A DNA stretch of 64,000 nt from Mycobacteriaceae bacterium (lineage in GTDB: Bacteria > Pseudomonadota > Gammaproteobacteria > Burkholderiales > Burkholderiaceae_D). Position 1 is the stretch's first letter. Each line of letters begins with the position of its first letter. This document shows, in pieces, positions 1-7,366 of the stretch. The notes beneath the pieces were generated by a model. It was not told the DNA's origin. It saw only the letters and a list, made by a program, of their open reading frames with translations, and made no database searches. Made by a program: the position numbers and the translations under genes. The DNA lies in assembly GCA_903970145.1 (NCBI GenBank), contig CAJCHO010000060.1:1-64000 (forward strand), read 5' to 3'.

Positions 1-27
1 GGCGACGCAGTCCTCTGCTTCGGTTAA
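1..27 (+). CDS. Double-glycine-leader peptide, 3' end of a copy (partial)
   Basis: Only the last eight codons and the TAA stop are inside the window. They encode GDAVLCFG, identical at the DNA level to the same codons in the next two copies. The gene starts upstream of base 1. It shows that the array continues to the left. Confidence 0.7.
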   Translation, partial: GDAVLCFG

Positions 28-55
28 TTCACCCCAACACACCCAGGAGTTGAAC

Positions 56-187
56 ATGGAACAGTTCGTCATCGAATCCGCTGAAGTCCTCGAAGTTGTT
101 ACTGAACAATCGCCTGCTGTTACTGAACTCTCGCTCTCCGAGCTCGCTTATGTCGGCGGCGGCGACGCAGTCCTCTGCTTCGGTTAA
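56..187 (+). CDS. Double-glycine-leader peptide, array copy 1
   Basis: A 43-residue peptide starting MEQFVIESAEVLEV and ending GGGDAVLCFG. The start ATG lies six bases after an AGGAG ribosome binding site. The N-terminal 24 residues are acidic and hydrophobic, with no signal peptide or membrane segment. Residues 25-36 (LSLSELAYVGGG) match the double-glycine leader consensus of C39-peptidase/ABC exporters: L at -12, S at -11, E at -8, L at -7, V at -4, G at -2 and -1, if the cut follows G36. That would release DAVLCFG, with one cysteine at residue 41. No maturation or export gene is in the window. Function unknown; a secreted or modified short peptide (signal, bacteriocin-like or RiPP product) is inference. 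The gene is below the length cutoff of most gene callers. Confidence 0.8.
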   Translation: MEQFVIESAEVLEVVTEQSPAVTELSLSELAYVGGGDAVLCFG

Positions 188-215
188 TTCACCCCAACAC
201 ACCCAGGAGTTGAAC

Positions 216-347
216 ATGGAACAGTTCGTCATCGAATCCGCTGAAGTCCTCGAAGTTGCACCCGAACAATCGGCTGCTGTTACTGAGCTCTCGCTCTCCG
301 AACTCGCCTATGTCGGCGGCGGCGACGCAGTCCTCTGCTTCGGTTAA
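216..347 (+). CDS. Double-glycine-leader peptide, array copy 2
   Basis: A 43-residue paralogue of the preceding peptide, 160 bp downstream, with the same spacer and the same AGGAG site six bases before the ATG. It differs from copy 1 only at residues 15, 16 and 20 (V to A, T to P, P to A). Four further base changes are silent or neighbouring. Residues 21-43, including the LSLSELAYVGGG processing region and the DAVLCFG tail, are identical. Silent changes in the conserved half alongside replacements in the variable half suggest protein-level constraint on the C-terminal half. Product unknown; see copy 1 for the leader argument. Confidence 0.8.
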   Translation: MEQFVIESAEVLEVAPEQSAAVTELSLSELAYVGGGDAVLCFG

Positions 348-376
348 TTCACCCCAACACGCCCAGGAAAATGAAC

Positions 377-508
377 ATGGAACAGTTCGTCAACGAATCC
401 GCTGAAGCCCTCGAAGTCGCACCCGAACAATCGCCTGCTGTTACTGAACTCTCGCTCTCCGAACTCGCCTATGTCGGCGGCGGCGATGCAGTCCTCTGCT
501 TCGGTTGA
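377..508 (+). CDS. Double-glycine-leader peptide, array copy 3 (last)
   Basis: The last 43-residue copy, starting MEQFVNESAEALEV. It differs from copy 2 at residues 6, 11 and 20, and carries a silent GAC-to-GAT change in the tail, yet still encodes GGGDAVLCFG. The ribosome binding site is altered to AGGAAA and an in-frame ATG appears six bases earlier (371-373), so initiation could be at 371 or 377; 377 is chosen by homology with the other copies. The stop is TGA instead of TAA. A hairpin follows at 517-538 and the next gene, metZ, is convergent. Confidence 0.78.
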   Translation: MEQFVNESAEALEVAPEQSPAVTELSLSELAYVGGGDAVLCFG

Positions 509-516
509 GTAGACTA

Positions 517-538
517 GGCGTCGCAACAATTGCGCGCC
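517..538 (+). terminator. Hairpin at the 3' end of the peptide array
   Basis: Inverted repeat 8 bases after the last peptide stop: GGCG, a one-base bulge, CGCAA, a three-base loop CAA, TTGCG, CGCC. This gives nine pairs around a bulge. No T-run follows, so it is not a standard intrinsic terminator. It could end transcription with Rho or protect the 3' end of the array transcript. Confidence 0.4.
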
Positions 539-594
539 AGGGAAGTCGGAAACTTGCAGTGGAGAACAGCTCGCTACCCGATCCAGGGAGAGAG

Positions 595-1788
595 CTAGGC
601 CGTGGCAAGTCCGCGTGCCAGGTCCGTTTGCAGATCCTTCACGTCTTCGAGTCCCACAGCGACCCTCAGTAGTCCCTCCCCGATTCCTGCTGCCTGCCTT
701 GCCTCCGGCGTTACTCTGACGTGCGTTGTCGTTGCCGGATGGGTGATGGTAGAGCGTGTGTCCCCAAGATTAGCGGTGATCGAGATCACTCGACAGTGAT
801 CTATCAGATGCCACGCGCGTGCGCGCCTGCCGGCGTCATCCGAGGCATCCAACTCGAAGCTCAGTACCGCTCCACCACTATTTTGCTGGCGCCGCGCCAG
901 ATCAAATTGCGGATGTGACGCGAGCCCGGGGTAGTGCACGCGCGCGACACCCTTCTGGGACTCCAGCCAACGTGCAATCGCGAGCGCATTCTCCGACTGC
1001 CTCTCCATCCGGATCGACAGAGTCTCAAGTCCCTTGAGCAGCACCCAGGCGTTGAATGGCGAAAGGGACGGCCCGGTGGTACGCAGGATGGGCGCAATGC
1101 GCTCCTGAATGAACTGTTCAGATCCAAGTATTGCCCCTCCAAGCACCCGGCCCTGGCCATCGATGTACTTGGTTGCCGAGTGAATGACTACATCCGCACC
1201 GTGCTCGAAGGGCTTTTGCAGCGCCGGAGTACAAAAGCAATTGTCGACGACGAGCAGGACACCTGCCTGCTGCGCGACCGCTTTGAGTGCCTCGATGTCG
1301 GCCAGCTCGGTGAGCGGATTGGACGGCGTCTCGACATAAAATAGCTTGGTGTTGGGTCGTACCGCTGCGGCCCACTCCTGGACATTGGCGCCACTGACGT
1401 AGCTCGTGGTGATGCCAAAGCGCGCCAGCACGGTATTGAACAACTGCACGGTCGCGCCAAAGATACTGTGGGACGAGACGATGTGATCGCCGGCAGCGAG
1501 AGTACCGAGACAACACGACAGGATCGCACTCATTCCCGAGGCGGTCGCCAGGCAGGCTTCGGCTCCCTCGAGTGCCGCCAGGCGTTGCTGGAACATCGCA
1601 ACCGTCGGATTCGAGAAGCGCGAGTAGGTGTAGCCCTCCCCCGTCGCCTGGAAGCGCTGTGCCGCCTGTGCGGCGTTCTCGAATACAAAACTCGATGTCA
1701 GGAACAGGGCCTCGGAATGCTCTGAGAACTGCGAGCGCAGCGTCCCCGACCGGATGGCGAGGGTGTCAAAATGGAGGTCATCGCTCAT
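595..1788 (-). CDS. metZ: O-succinylhomoserine sulfhydrylase
   Basis: PLP enzyme of the Cys/Met metabolism family that makes homocysteine from O-succinylhomoserine and sulfide in direct-sulfhydrylation methionine synthesis. The 397-residue protein from MSDDLHFDT has the expected length. YSRFSNPT at 55-62, VVDN around D182 and the PLP lysine in SATKYIDG (K207) are present. The open frame extends 26 codons upstream to another ATG at 1866, but that stretch contains a terminator-type hairpin and lacks family similarity, so the ATG at 1788 is preferred. metZ downstream of the purF region is usual in betaproteobacteria. A leader with competing hairpins suggests methionine- or sulfur-responsive control. 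cysM is at the other end of the window. Confidence 0.95.
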   Translation of the reverse strand: MSDDLHFDTLAIRSGTLRSQFSEHSEALFLTSSFVFENAAQAAQRFQATGEGYTYSRFSNPTVAMFQQRLAALEGAEACLATASGMSAILSCCLGTLAAGDHIVSSHSIFGATVQLFNTVLARFGITTSYVSGANVQEWAAAVRPNTKLFYVETPSNPLTELADIEALKAVAQQAGVLLVVDNCFCTPALQKPFEHGADVVIHSATKYIDGQGRVLGGAILGSEQFIQERIAPILRTTGPSLSPFNAWVLLKGLETLSIRMERQSENALAIARWLESQKGVARVHYPGLASHPQFDLARRQQNSGGAVLSFELDASDDAGRRARAWHLIDHCRVISITANLGDTRSTITHPATTTHVRVTPEARQAAGIGEGLLRVAVGLEDVKDLQTDLARGLATA

Positions 1789-1802
1789 GGCAAATCCGCA
1801 AT

Positions 1803-1837
1803 AAAAAACCCGCTCTGCCGGGAAGCTAAAGCGGGTT
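1803..1837 (-). terminator. Intrinsic terminator (attenuator) in the metZ leader
   Basis: On the minus strand, arms AACCCGCT and AGCGGGTT (1830-1837 and 1807-1814) form a perfect 8-bp stem with a 15-base loop, followed by a run of T (1803-1808). It ends 15 bases before the metZ start codon. A terminator placed between promoter and gene is the hallmark of transcription attenuation. Confidence 0.7.
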
Positions 1838-1861
1838 GCGATGATCTGCAGCGACTTTAGC
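1825..1861 (-). promoter_or_regulatory. Candidate antiterminator of the metZ leader switch
   Basis: GCTAAAG (1855-1861 read on the minus strand) is perfectly complementary to CTTTAGC (1825-1831). Pairing these would occupy bases that belong to the 5' arm and loop of the metZ terminator hairpin, so the two structures exclude each other. The trigger is unknown: a SAM-type riboswitch, an RNA-binding protein or translation of a leader peptide are possible. I could not match it to a known SAM riboswitch consensus by eye. Confidence 0.5.
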
Positions 1862-1908
1862 GGCATTTTTAAAGCGCCCGCAAGCGGTACAAATCGGCGC
1901 TGGTAATC

Positions 1909-1937
1909 ATTCTAGCGCGTTCCGCGCCGACTGAGAA
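1909..1937 (-). promoter_or_regulatory. Predicted sigma70 promoter of metZ
   Basis: On the minus strand, TTCTCA (1932-1937) and TAGAAT (1909-1914) are separated by 17 bases. The -10 matches 5 of 6 and the -35 4 of 6 consensus bases. Transcription would start near 1902 and give a leader of roughly 110 bases containing the competing hairpins. Confidence 0.45.
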
Positions 1938-1959
1938 ATGCCGCTCCCGGATCAGCTGG

Positions 1960-3507
1960 TTAGGGACGCAGGCCGAACTGGCTTGGCCCGGTGCGCAGAA
2001 TCGGCGCAGCCAGATCGACAAATTCGCATAGGCGGCGGCGTGTCGTGCGCGGGTCGATGATCTCTTCGATCAAAAATCCCTCCGCGCTGCGAATTGGAGA
2101 AGTCAGCGCGATCAGGCGCTCCTCGATTTCCGCCAGGCGCTGCGCGCGATCGGCTGCCGCGTCGAGCTCGGCGCGATAGGCGGCCTCGAGGCCGCCTGCG
2201 ATCGGCAAGGATCCCCACTCGGCCGAAGGCCACGCGAAGCGCATGTTGAAGCGGCCGGTGGCTTGATGACTGGCACCTGCCACGCCAAAGGCGCGGCGCA
2301 GGATCACCGAGCACCACGGCACACTCGCCTGATAGATGGCAGCCATGGCACGCACGCCGGCGCGCAGAGTCGCCGCCTGCTCGGCTTCCAGGCCGATGTG
2401 AAAGCCAGGGATATCTACCAGATGGACCAGAGGCAGATGGAAGGTCTGCGCGAAATCGACAAAGCGCGTAATTTTTTCCGAAGACTTGGCCGTCCAGGCG
2501 CCAGCATGATGCATCGGATCGCTGGCAATGACAGCCACACTATGGCCATCGAGCCGGGCGAGACCGGTAACACACGAGCGTCCCCAGAAGCGTCCCATCT
2601 CGAACCAGCTGTCGCTATCGACCAGGGCCTCGATGATCGGGCGAATCTTGTAGACGCGCCGCGCGTCGCGCGGAATCGCGGTAAGCAGCGTCTCGTCGCT
2701 GCGCAGGCGATCATCACTGGACGGGCCGCGCGCGGCAAGCTCGTCAATATTGCGCGGCAGGCACGAGAGAAATTGACGGGTGCGCGCAAATGCCTCGATT
2801 TCGCTCTCGACTTCATCGTCCACCAAGCCGTTGCGCGTATGGATATGGCTGCCGCCCAGTTCTTCCTTGTCCAGTACTTCGCCCACGCGCGCGACCACCG
2901 GTGGTCCGGCCGTAAAAACCTGCGAGAGTCCCTTGACCATCATCGAATAGTGGGAGCTCGCGACGCGTGCCGCACCGAGGCCCGCGACCGATCCCAGCGC
3001 GAGACCCACGACCGGCACACGGGCCAGGTTCGCTACCGCGAACTCCCATCCCGGTACGGCCGGTACATAGGTGCGACCCATCTTCTCGATGGTCTTGACC
3101 GAGCCGCCCCCGCCAGTGCCATCGACCAGGCGAACCAGGGGCATGCGCAGCTCGTGCGCCATCCGCTCGGCGTACAGGAGCTTCTCGAACAGGCCGCCGT
3201 CATTGGCGCCCCCGCGCACGGTGAAGTCATCCCCGCACAAGGCCACCGGGCGCCCGGCGATGAGGCCGTGTCCGGTGACGGCGTTGGCCGGCATGAATTC
3301 GACCAGCTGGCCACTGGCGTCATAGCCCGCTACGCCAGCAATCGATCCGGCCTCGCGAAACGAACCCGGGTCGAGGAGCGCGTCGATGCGCTCGCGCACG
3401 GTGAGCTTGCCGTTGGCGCGATGACGCGCCACTTTTTCGGGGCCGCCCAAGCGGGCCGCAAGGCCACGTCTTCGTTCAAGATCGTCCAGCTCCGGCTGCC
3501 AGCTCAT
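1960..3507 (-). CDS. Acyl-CoA carboxylase, carboxyltransferase (beta) subunit
   Basis: 515-residue carboxyltransferase of the propionyl/methylcrotonyl/geranyl-CoA carboxylase beta family, which transfers carboxyl from biotin to an acyl-CoA. The N-terminal start resembles PccB-type proteins (RRRGLAARLGG, then TVRERIDALLDPGSF at 36-50). A glycine-rich oxyanion motif GTGGGGSV lies at 130-137, and a second crotonase-like half carries VDIPGFHIGLEAEQA near 365. No biotin carboxylase or biotin-carrier gene is adjacent, so the partner must be encoded elsewhere. It lies between an SDR gene and metZ on the same strand, eight bases from the SDR stop. The substrate cannot be assigned from the sequence. 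Confidence 0.85.
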   Translation of the reverse strand: MSWQPELDDLERRRGLAARLGGPEKVARHRANGKLTVRERIDALLDPGSFREAGSIAGVAGYDASGQLVEFMPANAVTGHGLIAGRPVALCGDDFTVRGGANDGGLFEKLLYAERMAHELRMPLVRLVDGTGGGGSVKTIEKMGRTYVPAVPGWEFAVANLARVPVVGLALGSVAGLGAARVASSHYSMMVKGLSQVFTAGPPVVARVGEVLDKEELGGSHIHTRNGLVDDEVESEIEAFARTRQFLSCLPRNIDELAARGPSSDDRLRSDETLLTAIPRDARRVYKIRPIIEALVDSDSWFEMGRFWGRSCVTGLARLDGHSVAVIASDPMHHAGAWTAKSSEKITRFVDFAQTFHLPLVHLVDIPGFHIGLEAEQAATLRAGVRAMAAIYQASVPWCSVILRRAFGVAGASHQATGRFNMRFAWPSAEWGSLPIAGGLEAAYRAELDAAADRAQRLAEIEERLIALTSPIRSAEGFLIEEIIDPRTTRRRLCEFVDLAAPILRTGPSQFGLRP

Positions 3508-3515
3508 GACTTGTC

Positions 3516-4187
3516 CTAGTAGACGATTTCGCCCAGGCGCGCGAGCTCATCCGATTCGACGATACGCACACCGGTCTCGGTGATCTTCAAGGCTCGAATC
3601 ATTGCGCGCGCCACGCTGCTCGCCTCGATCGGCCGCAGGCGCGGCGGAAGCATCAGACTGAGGGGCCCGCGCAGAAACTGCGCCAGCTGCTCGATCGGCC
3701 GACCTGGCTGGCCCAGCTTGGCGCGCTCGCCAATGAGCAACGACGGGCGCGCGATGATCGCCGCCGCATAGCCGAGCGCGCAAACATCGAGCTCAACCTC
3801 GCCTTTGACCCGACTGTAGAACACCTTGGATCGGGGATTGGCACCTGAAGCACTGACCAGGGCAAGGCGGGAGGCGCGGCCGCGCTGCGCGGCCCGCAAT
3901 GACTCCACGACATAGGCGTGGTCGACTTTGCGAAATGCATCGCGCGAACCGGCCACCTTGATGGTTGTTCCAAGACAGCAGAACACGTCATCTACGGGCG
4001 GCAGGGTTTGCGTCGAGAGCTGGTCGTAGTCGACAACCAACTGCATGAGGCGCGGATTGTAGTCGACTATCGGACGTCGGGTCAGGGTCGCGACCGAAAC
4101 ATAGGTGGCGTCGGCGAGCAGCTGGTCGGTCACCGCGCGTCCGACGAGTCCGGATGCTCCGATCACCAGGGCTCGTCTGACATTCAT
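3516..4187 (-). CDS. TIP30/HTATIP2-like atypical SDR oxidoreductase
   Basis: 223-residue NAD(P)-binding protein. The Rossmann motif GASGLVG is at 10-16, a C-C-L-G-T-T strand near 70-75, SASG at 112-115, and a YxxxK pair (Y124, K128) matches the short-chain dehydrogenase active site. Its length and the 'LVSASGANPRSKVFYSRVKGE' style region resemble the HTATIP2/TIP30 and YbjT-type atypical SDRs. Substrate unknown. It lies between purF and the acyl-CoA carboxylase gene on the same strand and may be co-transcribed with both. Confidence 0.75.
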   Translation of the reverse strand: MNVRRALVIGASGLVGRAVTDQLLADATYVSVATLTRRPIVDYNPRLMQLVVDYDQLSTQTLPPVDDVFCCLGTTIKVAGSRDAFRKVDHAYVVESLRAAQRGRASRLALVSASGANPRSKVFYSRVKGEVELDVCALGYAAAIIARPSLLIGERAKLGQPGRPIEQLAQFLRGPLSLMLPPRLRPIEASSVARAMIRALKITETGVRIVESDELARLGEIVY

Positions 4188-4229
4188 GCGCTGGCTGCTG
4201 CGATGTTGGCGAGCCGGTCTCTCACCGAT

Positions 4230-5741
4230 TCAATCGGAGACCAGATTCAGATTGAGCTGCGAGCGCGACTGCGCCTCCTCATCGGCATGCAGGCGCGAGT
4301 ACTCGATGCGATCCAGGTACTCCGGTGTGACATCGCCGGTGATATACGAGCCGTCGAAGCAGGAGGCTTCGAAGTTGGTCAAACCGGGACGAACATCGCG
4401 CACCGCGCTCTTCATGTCTTCGATGCTCTGGTAGACAAGCACGTCGGCGCCGATCGCATCCCGGATCTCCTCATCGCTGCGACCATAAGCGATGAGTTCC
4501 TTGCGCGTGGGCATATCGATGCCATAGACGTTTGGGAAACGCACGGGCGGCGCTGCCGAGGCGAAATAGACCTTGTTTGCGCCCGATTCGCGCGCCATCT
4601 GCACGATCTGGTTACTGGTCGTGCCGCGCACGATCGAGTCGTCGACAATCAGGACATTCTTGCCCTTGAATTCGACCCCGATCGGGTTGAGCTTCTGGCG
4701 CACCGATTTCTTGCGCACCGCCTGCCCGGGCATGATGAAGGTGCGACCGACATACCGGTTCTTGATAAAACCTTCGCGATACTCGAGGTTCAGCTTCATG
4801 GCCAACTGCATGGCAGCTGGCCGGCTGGAATCGGGAATCGGCATGACGACGTCAATCTCGCCGGCGCGCATTTCATTGCGGATACGCTCGGCGAGGTACT
4901 CGCCCATGCGCAGGCGTGCGGCATAGACTGACACGCCATCCATCAGCGAATCGGGTCGCGCAAGGTAAACATATTCAAATATGCACGGATTCAGGGAAGG
5001 ATTATCGGCGCACTGCTGCGAATAGAAGTTTCCGTCGACATCGATGAACACCGCCTCGCCCGGTGCGATATCGCGGATCAACTGGAAGCCCTGACCCTGC
5101 AGCACTACGGACTCGGAGGCAATCAGATAGTCGGTCCCCTCGTCGGTTTCGGCATAGCCGACCACCAGGGGTCTGATGCCAAACGGGTCGCGAAACGCCA
5201 GGACTCCGTAGCCGGCAATCTGGGAAACCACGGCATAGGAGCCGCGCACACGCTTGTGCAGACCCGCCACCGCTCGGAACACCGCGGCAGGGTCAAGCGA
5301 ATACCCGGCCGTCGACATCATCAACTCGTGGGCAAGCACATTGAGGAGCACTTCTGAATCCGACTCGGTGTTGATATGGCGCCGGTCGATGCGATACATC
5401 TCATCCTTGAGCTGATCGCAGTTGGTCAGATTGCCGTTGTGTGCGAGCGTGATCCCGAATGGCGCGTTGACGTAAAAGGGCTGCGCTTCCTGAGCATTGC
5501 CAGCCGAACCGGCTGTCGGGTAACGCACCTGGGCGATGCCCATGGTGCCCGGCAGATCGCGCATATTGCGGGTCCGGAAGACGTCGCGAACGAGTCCCGA
5601 TCCCTTGTACATGTTGAACGTCTTGCCCATGCCGGTGGCGATTCCGGCAGCATCCTGGCCGCGATGCTGAAGCAGCAACAGGCTGTCATAGAGCATCTGG
5701 TTAACCGGGCTGTGTCCGACTACCCCAACGATACCGCACAT
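4230..5741 (-). CDS. purF: Amidophosphoribosyltransferase
   Basis: First committed enzyme of purine synthesis: glutamine plus PRPP gives 5-phosphoribosylamine. The 503-residue protein starts MCGIVGVVG, so Cys2 becomes the N-terminal nucleophile of the glutaminase domain after Met removal. HNGNL at 101-105 and the type I PRPP-binding loop VLIVDDSIVRGTT at 363-375 are intact. It follows cvpA by about 30 bases on the same strand, the classical cvpA-purF arrangement. The ribosome binding region lies in that gap (AGGAAA on the minus strand). Confidence 0.98.
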   Translation of the reverse strand: MCGIVGVVGHSPVNQMLYDSLLLLQHRGQDAAGIATGMGKTFNMYKGSGLVRDVFRTRNMRDLPGTMGIAQVRYPTAGSAGNAQEAQPFYVNAPFGITLAHNGNLTNCDQLKDEMYRIDRRHINTESDSEVLLNVLAHELMMSTAGYSLDPAAVFRAVAGLHKRVRGSYAVVSQIAGYGVLAFRDPFGIRPLVVGYAETDEGTDYLIASESVVLQGQGFQLIRDIAPGEAVFIDVDGNFYSQQCADNPSLNPCIFEYVYLARPDSLMDGVSVYAARLRMGEYLAERIRNEMRAGEIDVVMPIPDSSRPAAMQLAMKLNLEYREGFIKNRYVGRTFIMPGQAVRKKSVRQKLNPIGVEFKGKNVLIVDDSIVRGTTSNQIVQMARESGANKVYFASAAPPVRFPNVYGIDMPTRKELIAYGRSDEEIRDAIGADVLVYQSIEDMKSAVRDVRPGLTNFEASCFDGSYITGDVTPEYLDRIEYSRLHADEEAQSRSQLNLNLVSD

Positions 5742-5771
5742 GGCTGTTTTCCTTCGTGAGCCTGCATTCTC

Positions 5772-6260
5772 TCAGAACCGGACATATCGTGCCCATGATT
5801 CTGGCAGATAGGGCTTAAGAGTATGTACTGCCTGCTCGCACGGTGCGGCGAGCAAGGCATCGCGCCACCAGGGCTGTTGGCTTGCGCGCGTCAGACCACC
5901 GAGTGTCACGACCATCAGCACAATCGCAACACCGCGCAGCAGCCCGAATAAGGCGCCCAGCCCTCGATCAACTACAGTGAGGCCGGAGCCGCGAATTACA
6001 ATGCCGATCAGCGTGCTGATAATGCTGCCGATCATCAAGGCACCAATGAAGAGCACCAGGAATGCCGCTATCAGTCGCAAACGCTCGTCGCTGATCGCTG
6101 CCGGCATGAGCACGGCAACCTGGTCCGCCCAGTGATTGGCGACGGCCAGTGCGACGACCCAGAAAACGAGCGATAGGATCTCGCGCACCAGCCCTCGCAG
6201 AATGGCCAGCAGTGTCGAGGCCAGGATGACGCCAATTACAGCGTAATCAAATAAGGTCAC
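5772..6260 (-). CDS. cvpA: CvpA family inner-membrane protein
   Basis: 162-residue protein with about four hydrophobic segments: residues 5-23, 28-46, 60-85 and 105-125. It matches the CvpA/colicin V production family in length, start (MTLFDYAVIGVI) and location immediately before purF. In E. coli cvpA shares an operon with purF and affects colicin V production and membrane processes; its molecular role is unsettled. Confidence 0.93.
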   Translation of the reverse strand: MTLFDYAVIGVILASTLLAILRGLVREILSLVFWVVALAVANHWADQVAVLMPAAISDERLRLIAAFLVLFIGALMIGSIISTLIGIVIRGSGLTVVDRGLGALFGLLRGVAIVLMVVTLGGLTRASQQPWWRDALLAAPCEQAVHTLKPYLPESWARYVRF

Positions 6261-6306
6261 GACGCGACCAACAAGGCAAAGGTGGCGATCAGCCCGACCT
6301 TACCCC

Positions 6307-7347
6307 TCATGGCGTCACGAGGATGCCGTCAAGACTCATGCTCTTGACGCGCGCAATCGCCTTTTGCGCGTCGTCCCGAGACTTGAACGGGCCGATGCGC
6401 ACTCGCGTTCGCACTCCCTGGGTCGTTTCCAGTTCCTCGGTATAAGTCTTGAACCCGGCACCGCTAAGACGCTCGAGCAACTCCTTGACCTTATCGGCAT
6501 TGGCGAACACGCCAATCTGGACCGCGAAAGTTCCGCTGGCAGGCCCAAGCTTGCCGGTCTTGGCCGCAGGGCTTGTCGCCGCCGGGCCAGACGCCGGAGT
6601 TGCCGCAGCCGTCTGCGGCGCCGCGTCGGGAACGCGTCCCTCGAGCGCCGCGACGGCGCGGGGATCGTCCACGCGTGCCGGCTTCTCAGCAACAGCGATC
6701 TTTTCGCCGGCAGATTTGTCGGCGGTCTTGGCTGTTGCCGTCTTGCTGGTAATCGTGTTGTCGGACGCAGGCTTGGCAGGAGTGGCGGGGGCGCCAACGG
6801 CAGGCCCCGGAACGGGCGCCGCCTTGGGAGGCGCAAGGGATGGGCTAGCGACAGGCCCTGGAATCGGCGCCGCAGCAGCAGGAAGCGTTGCGCTGGCGGA
6901 CTTGTCGTCCGACTTCAGAGGAGCAGCAGCCGCATTTACCCCAGCGTCGGCGCGCGGTCCACCGGTCGATGGGCTCTCGGCGGATGGATTTGCAGGAGCA
7001 AGCGGTGGTGGCGGTGCCAGCGCACCCGGAACCAGGGAATTGGCGCCGGCAGCCGGCTTGGTCAGCGGTTTGGCACCTACAAACGGGGTGTCCTTGTCCG
7101 GCAGTACGACCGTCATGTCTTCTCCGGCAGACGGCGGCTCGGAGTCGATGACCATCGGTAAAACGATCACGGCCGCCAGCGCCAGCGCAATCGCACCGAC
7201 GACTCGGCGACGCGCACGCTTGCGCAACAGGACGGCGGGGTCTAGCGGATCAGGGTCATCTTCGAGCAGCGGCCGACGTGCGCGGGACGGCCGGGAAGGT
7301 CGGGTCGTTGCCTCAGATTGGTCTTGCTTCTTCGAAAAAAGACCCAT
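6307..7347 (-). CDS. SPOR-domain cell-division/peptidoglycan-binding protein
   Basis: A 346-residue DedD-like protein. A basic cytoplasmic start (MGLFSKKQDQ) is followed by one membrane span near 48-66, a long Ala/Pro-rich periplasmic linker to about residue 255, and a C-terminal SPOR domain (FAVQIGVFANADKVKELLERL, ending RVKSMSLDGILVTP). SPOR domains bind denuded glycan strands at the septum. A TTG five codons upstream is in frame, but the ATG at 7347 is preferred. It starts 19 bases after the folC stop. The order folC-SPOR-cvpA-purF is conserved in proteobacteria. The low-complexity linker is normal for the family. Confidence 0.92.
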   Translation of the reverse strand: MGLFSKKQDQSEATTRPSRPSRARRPLLEDDPDPLDPAVLLRKRARRRVVGAIALALAAVIVLPMVIDSEPPSAGEDMTVVLPDKDTPFVGAKPLTKPAAGANSLVPGALAPPPPLAPANPSAESPSTGGPRADAGVNAAAAPLKSDDKSASATLPAAAAPIPGPVASPSLAPPKAAPVPGPAVGAPATPAKPASDNTITSKTATAKTADKSAGEKIAVAEKPARVDDPRAVAALEGRVPDAAPQTAAATPASGPAATSPAAKTGKLGPASGTFAVQIGVFANADKVKELLERLSGAGFKTYTEELETTQGVRTRVRIGPFKSRDDAQKAIARVKSMSLDGILVTP

Positions 7348-7366
7348 TAGCAGACCTGTCAACTCA

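Larger units (their letters stand above)
1..508 (+). repeat. Tandem array of ~160-bp peptide-gene units (right end)
   Basis: A head-to-tail direct repeat with a period of 160, 160 and 161 bp. Each unit is a 132-bp peptide gene plus a 28-29 bp spacer carrying a ribosome binding site (CCAGGAG, or CCAGGAAA before the last copy). Bases 1-55 equal bases 161-215, so the window opens inside the array and more copies may lie to the left. Complete copies 1 and 2 differ at 8 of 132 bases, copies 2 and 3 at 7. The last copy is slightly degenerate (TGA instead of TAA, altered spacer) and marks the array end. Unit length and coding content rule out CRISPR. Confidence 0.95.

Noticed and set aside
1-508. 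CRISPR array
   Set aside because: Unit length is 160 bp, units are nearly identical through their whole length and are coding; there are no unique spacers.
29-529. Antisense open frames across the peptide array (about 60-67 codons)
   Set aside because: They mirror the periodic repeat on the other strand, lack ribosome binding sites and have no recognisable family. The plus-strand peptides have ribosome binding sites, conserved tails and codon-level constraint.
1789-1866. Upstream in-frame extension of metZ
   Set aside because: The extra 26 residues are not conserved and contain the terminator hairpin, which would then be coding sequence.
2263-3519. Plus-strand 418-codon open frame
   Set aside because: It lies entirely antisense to the acyl-CoA carboxylase gene; GC-rich codon bias produces long mirror frames and no family is recognised.
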